Origin: RH-AL1 sp964235705
Lineage (GTDB): Bacteria; Pseudomonadota; Alphaproteobacteria; Rhizobiales; Beijerinckiaceae
Length of the DNA stretch: 64,000 nt
Direction of reading: 5' to 3'
NCBI GenBank assembly: GCA_964235705.1
Contig: CAXSDP010000013.1
Span: forward strand, 1-64,000
Part shown: positions 62,622-64,000 of the stretch, one piece after another
Numbering within the stretch: the stretch's first letter is position 1
Layout of the letters: each line of letters opens with the position of its first letter
Notes under the pieces: model-generated
Seen by the model: the letters and a program-made list of their open reading frames with translations, nothing else
The model's database searches: none
What the model was told of the DNA's origin: nothing
Made by a program: the position numbers and the translations under genes

Positions 62622-64000
62622 TCACTTCTGCGCGGTGAGCTGCGCCTGCGCCGCCGGCGCCTTCTGGAGCAACTCGTCGATGCGGTCGCGCTCCTTTGTG
62701 AATAGCGACAGCATTCGGCCGTCGAACTCGCGCGTGCGGGCGAGCTTCACGCGCATGGGGTCGACGAAATGGCCGTTGACCAGCACCTCGTAATGCAGGT
62801 GCGGGCCGGTCGCGAGGCCGGTCTGACCGAGGAAGCCGATGGTTTGGCCTTGCTTGACCCGCGCGCCCTCGGTGGCGCCGCGCGCGAAGCCCGACATGTG
62901 GTTGTACGTCGTCACGTAGCCGTTGGCGTGTTCGATCTCGATGCGGCGCCCGTAGCCCGAACTCCAACCGGCCTGGATGATGGTGCCGTTGCCGGCGGCG
63001 AGGATCGGCGTGCCGATCGGGGCGGCGAAATCGGTGCCGGTGTGCGGGCGGGAATAGCCCAGGATGGGGTGGAAGCGCAGGCCGAAGCCGGACGTGATCT
63101 TGGCACCGGGAACGGGGATGCGGATCAGGAATTTGCGGGTCGAGCGGCCGCTCCCGTCGTAATAATCCACGGTGCCGTCGTCGGGCGTCTGGAAGCGGTA
63201 GTAGCGGTAGGTGTCGCCGCGCGTGGTGATGGCGGCGTAGAGCAGCTCGTTGCCGCCCTCGGATTCGTCGCCGTTGTCGTAGAAGGCGGTGAACGAGTCC
63301 CCGGCCGCGACGGCGCGGTTGAAGTCGACGTCGTTGGCGAAGATGCGGACGAGGTCGTCGATGACCGGTTTCGGGATCCCCTGCTTCAGGGCGCTCTCGT
63401 AGAGCGAGTTGTAGAGCGGCATCCCGCCGTCGTCGCCATCGTCGTCGCCGCGCTTCGCGGGCGCGGCGGGGGCGTCCTTGCCGGTCAACCGGACGTAGGT
63501 GCCGTCGTCCTTCAGGGCGACGGTCGTTTCCAGCGTCTCGTTCGCGTAGATCGAGAGGCGCGCCAGGATGGTGGCGTCGCCGCCGCCGTCCGTGTCGGTG
63601 AACAGCAGCTTGACGCGTCGCCCGTCCGGGATCGGCTGCTGCCCGTCCCGCGCGCCAAGGGTCGCGATCACGACCGGGATGATCGCGCGCGCGACGCCGG
63701 CGTTGAGCAGCAGGTTCTCGAGCGACTCGCCGCGATGCACGGTGACCAGCTTCTCGTCGAGCTGGCTGACGCCCGGCAGGCTCGGCGCCCGGGGTACCAC
63801 CGTCACGTTCTCCGGCACGATCCGCACCTCGATGGAGGAGAACGAGGAATTGGGGAAGACGTCGTTGGCGTAGGCGAGCGGGTTGGGCGCGTCGGCGCGG
63901 CTCGTGCGCATCAACAGGAGCTGCGGGGGCAGCGTGAAGGGGCGGTTGCCGGCGGCGATGGCGGATTTGACGTGTTCGGACACCTGCGCCTGCACTTCCT
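62622..64000 (-). CDS. M23 family peptidoglycan endopeptidase, 5' end outside window
   Basis: At least 459 residues. The frame is open to the right edge, so the N-terminus lies outside the window and the GTG at 63995 is probably internal. Residues from 63780 downwards include LVTVHRGESLENLLLNAGVA, an OapA/LysM-like segment, and a Csd3-type middle domain. The C-terminal M23 domain has SGFGLRFHPILGYSRPHTGT with HxxxD zinc ligands and ATGPHLHYEVLVNG with HxH. Such envelope enzymes cut peptide crosslinks to allow wall growth. Length and order fit the family that includes MepM. Confidence 0.93.
   Translation of the reverse strand, partial: EVQAQVSEHVKSAIAAGNRPFTLPPQLLLMRTSRADAPNPLAYANDVFPNSSFSSIEVRIVPENVTVVPRAPSLPGVSQLDEKLVTVHRGESLENLLLNAGVARAIIPVVIATLGARDGQQPIPDGRRVKLLFTDTDGGGDATILARLSIYANETLETTVALKDDGTYVRLTGKDAPAAPAKRGDDDGDDGGMPLYNSLYESALKQGIPKPVIDDLVRIFANDVDFNRAVAAGDSFTAFYDNGDESEGGNELLYAAITTRGDTYRYYRFQTPDDGTVDYYDGSGRSTRKFLIRIPVPGAKITSGFGLRFHPILGYSRPHTGTDFAAPIGTPILAAGNGTIIQAGWSSGYGRRIEIEHANGYVTTYNHMSGFARGATEGARVKQGQTIGFLGQTGLATGPHLHYEVLVNGHFVDPMRVKLARTREFDGRMLSLFTKERDRIDELLQKAPAAQAQLTAQK

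Overview
The window is about 64 kb of very GC-rich alphaproteobacterial chromosome. GcrA, a DivL-type kinase with Tyr in place of the phospho-acceptor His, a CtrA-type site, homospermidine synthase, DUF459 and VPAG...WT-linker proteins point to Hyphomicrobiales (Rhizobiales), perhaps near Methylobacteriaceae/Beijerinckiaceae. I cannot name a genus. No rRNA, tRNA, integrase, transposase or CRISPR array was recognised. Three runs of exactly 100 N interrupt genes. Each is flanked by an identical 55-base copy, and removing the N run plus one copy restores all three reading frames.

Layout. 1-6.2 kb: DUF427 protein, divergent SDR/AraC pair, circularly permuted ATP-grasp plus alpha-E pair, MltB-type transglycosylase. 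6.2-8.4 kb: a low-GC island with a DUF262/DUF1524 (GmrSD-like) defence-type gene, next to an Xre regulator with tandem repeats in front of it. 9-21 kb: three L,D-transpeptidases, a SGNH/DUF459 protein, two hydrolases, RsmC-like and RsuA-like rRNA modification enzymes, a hicBA module. 19.5-23.3 kb: polyamine genes (homospermidine synthase, ornithine decarboxylase) with a hicAB pair between them and a long structured leader in front. 23.4-31.2 kb: DsbA-like protein, then phoR, a three-repeat Pho box and pstSCAB-phoU-phoB. 31.3-38.7 kb: gcrA, argD-argF-hslO, a membrane coiled-coil protein behind a CtrA-type box, a small secreted protein, mtnA. 38.8-43.8 kb: murU, a tsaE-amgK fusion and divL. 44.1-45.9 kb: a barnase-fold toxin-like protein with a barstar-like partner. 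46-47.4 kb: ahcY with an AT-rich palindromic operator. 47.6-56.2 kb: a surface-glycan cluster (two GT8-type, two paralogous GT2, GT87, acyltransferase), an amine oxidase and slyX. 56.3-64 kb: DNA-repair radical SAM protein and UdgX-type protein around a palindromic repeat and a GFA gene, then copA, DUF805 and an M23 peptidase cut by the right edge.

How the parts fit. Much of the window serves the cell wall: lytic transglycosylase, three L,D-transpeptidases, M23 endopeptidase and AmgK/MurU recycling. Other coherent units are high-affinity phosphate uptake, putrescine to homospermidine, arginine synthesis, and SAH/MTA salvage (ahcY, mtnA). gcrA, divL and a CtrA-type site tie the window to the alphaproteobacterial cell-cycle circuit. 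The most distinctive feature is in-frame 15-bp (pentapeptide) tandem repeats in at least seven unrelated genes. The best candidate for an undescribed system is the barnase-fold/barstar pair whose putative catalytic Glu is Thr.
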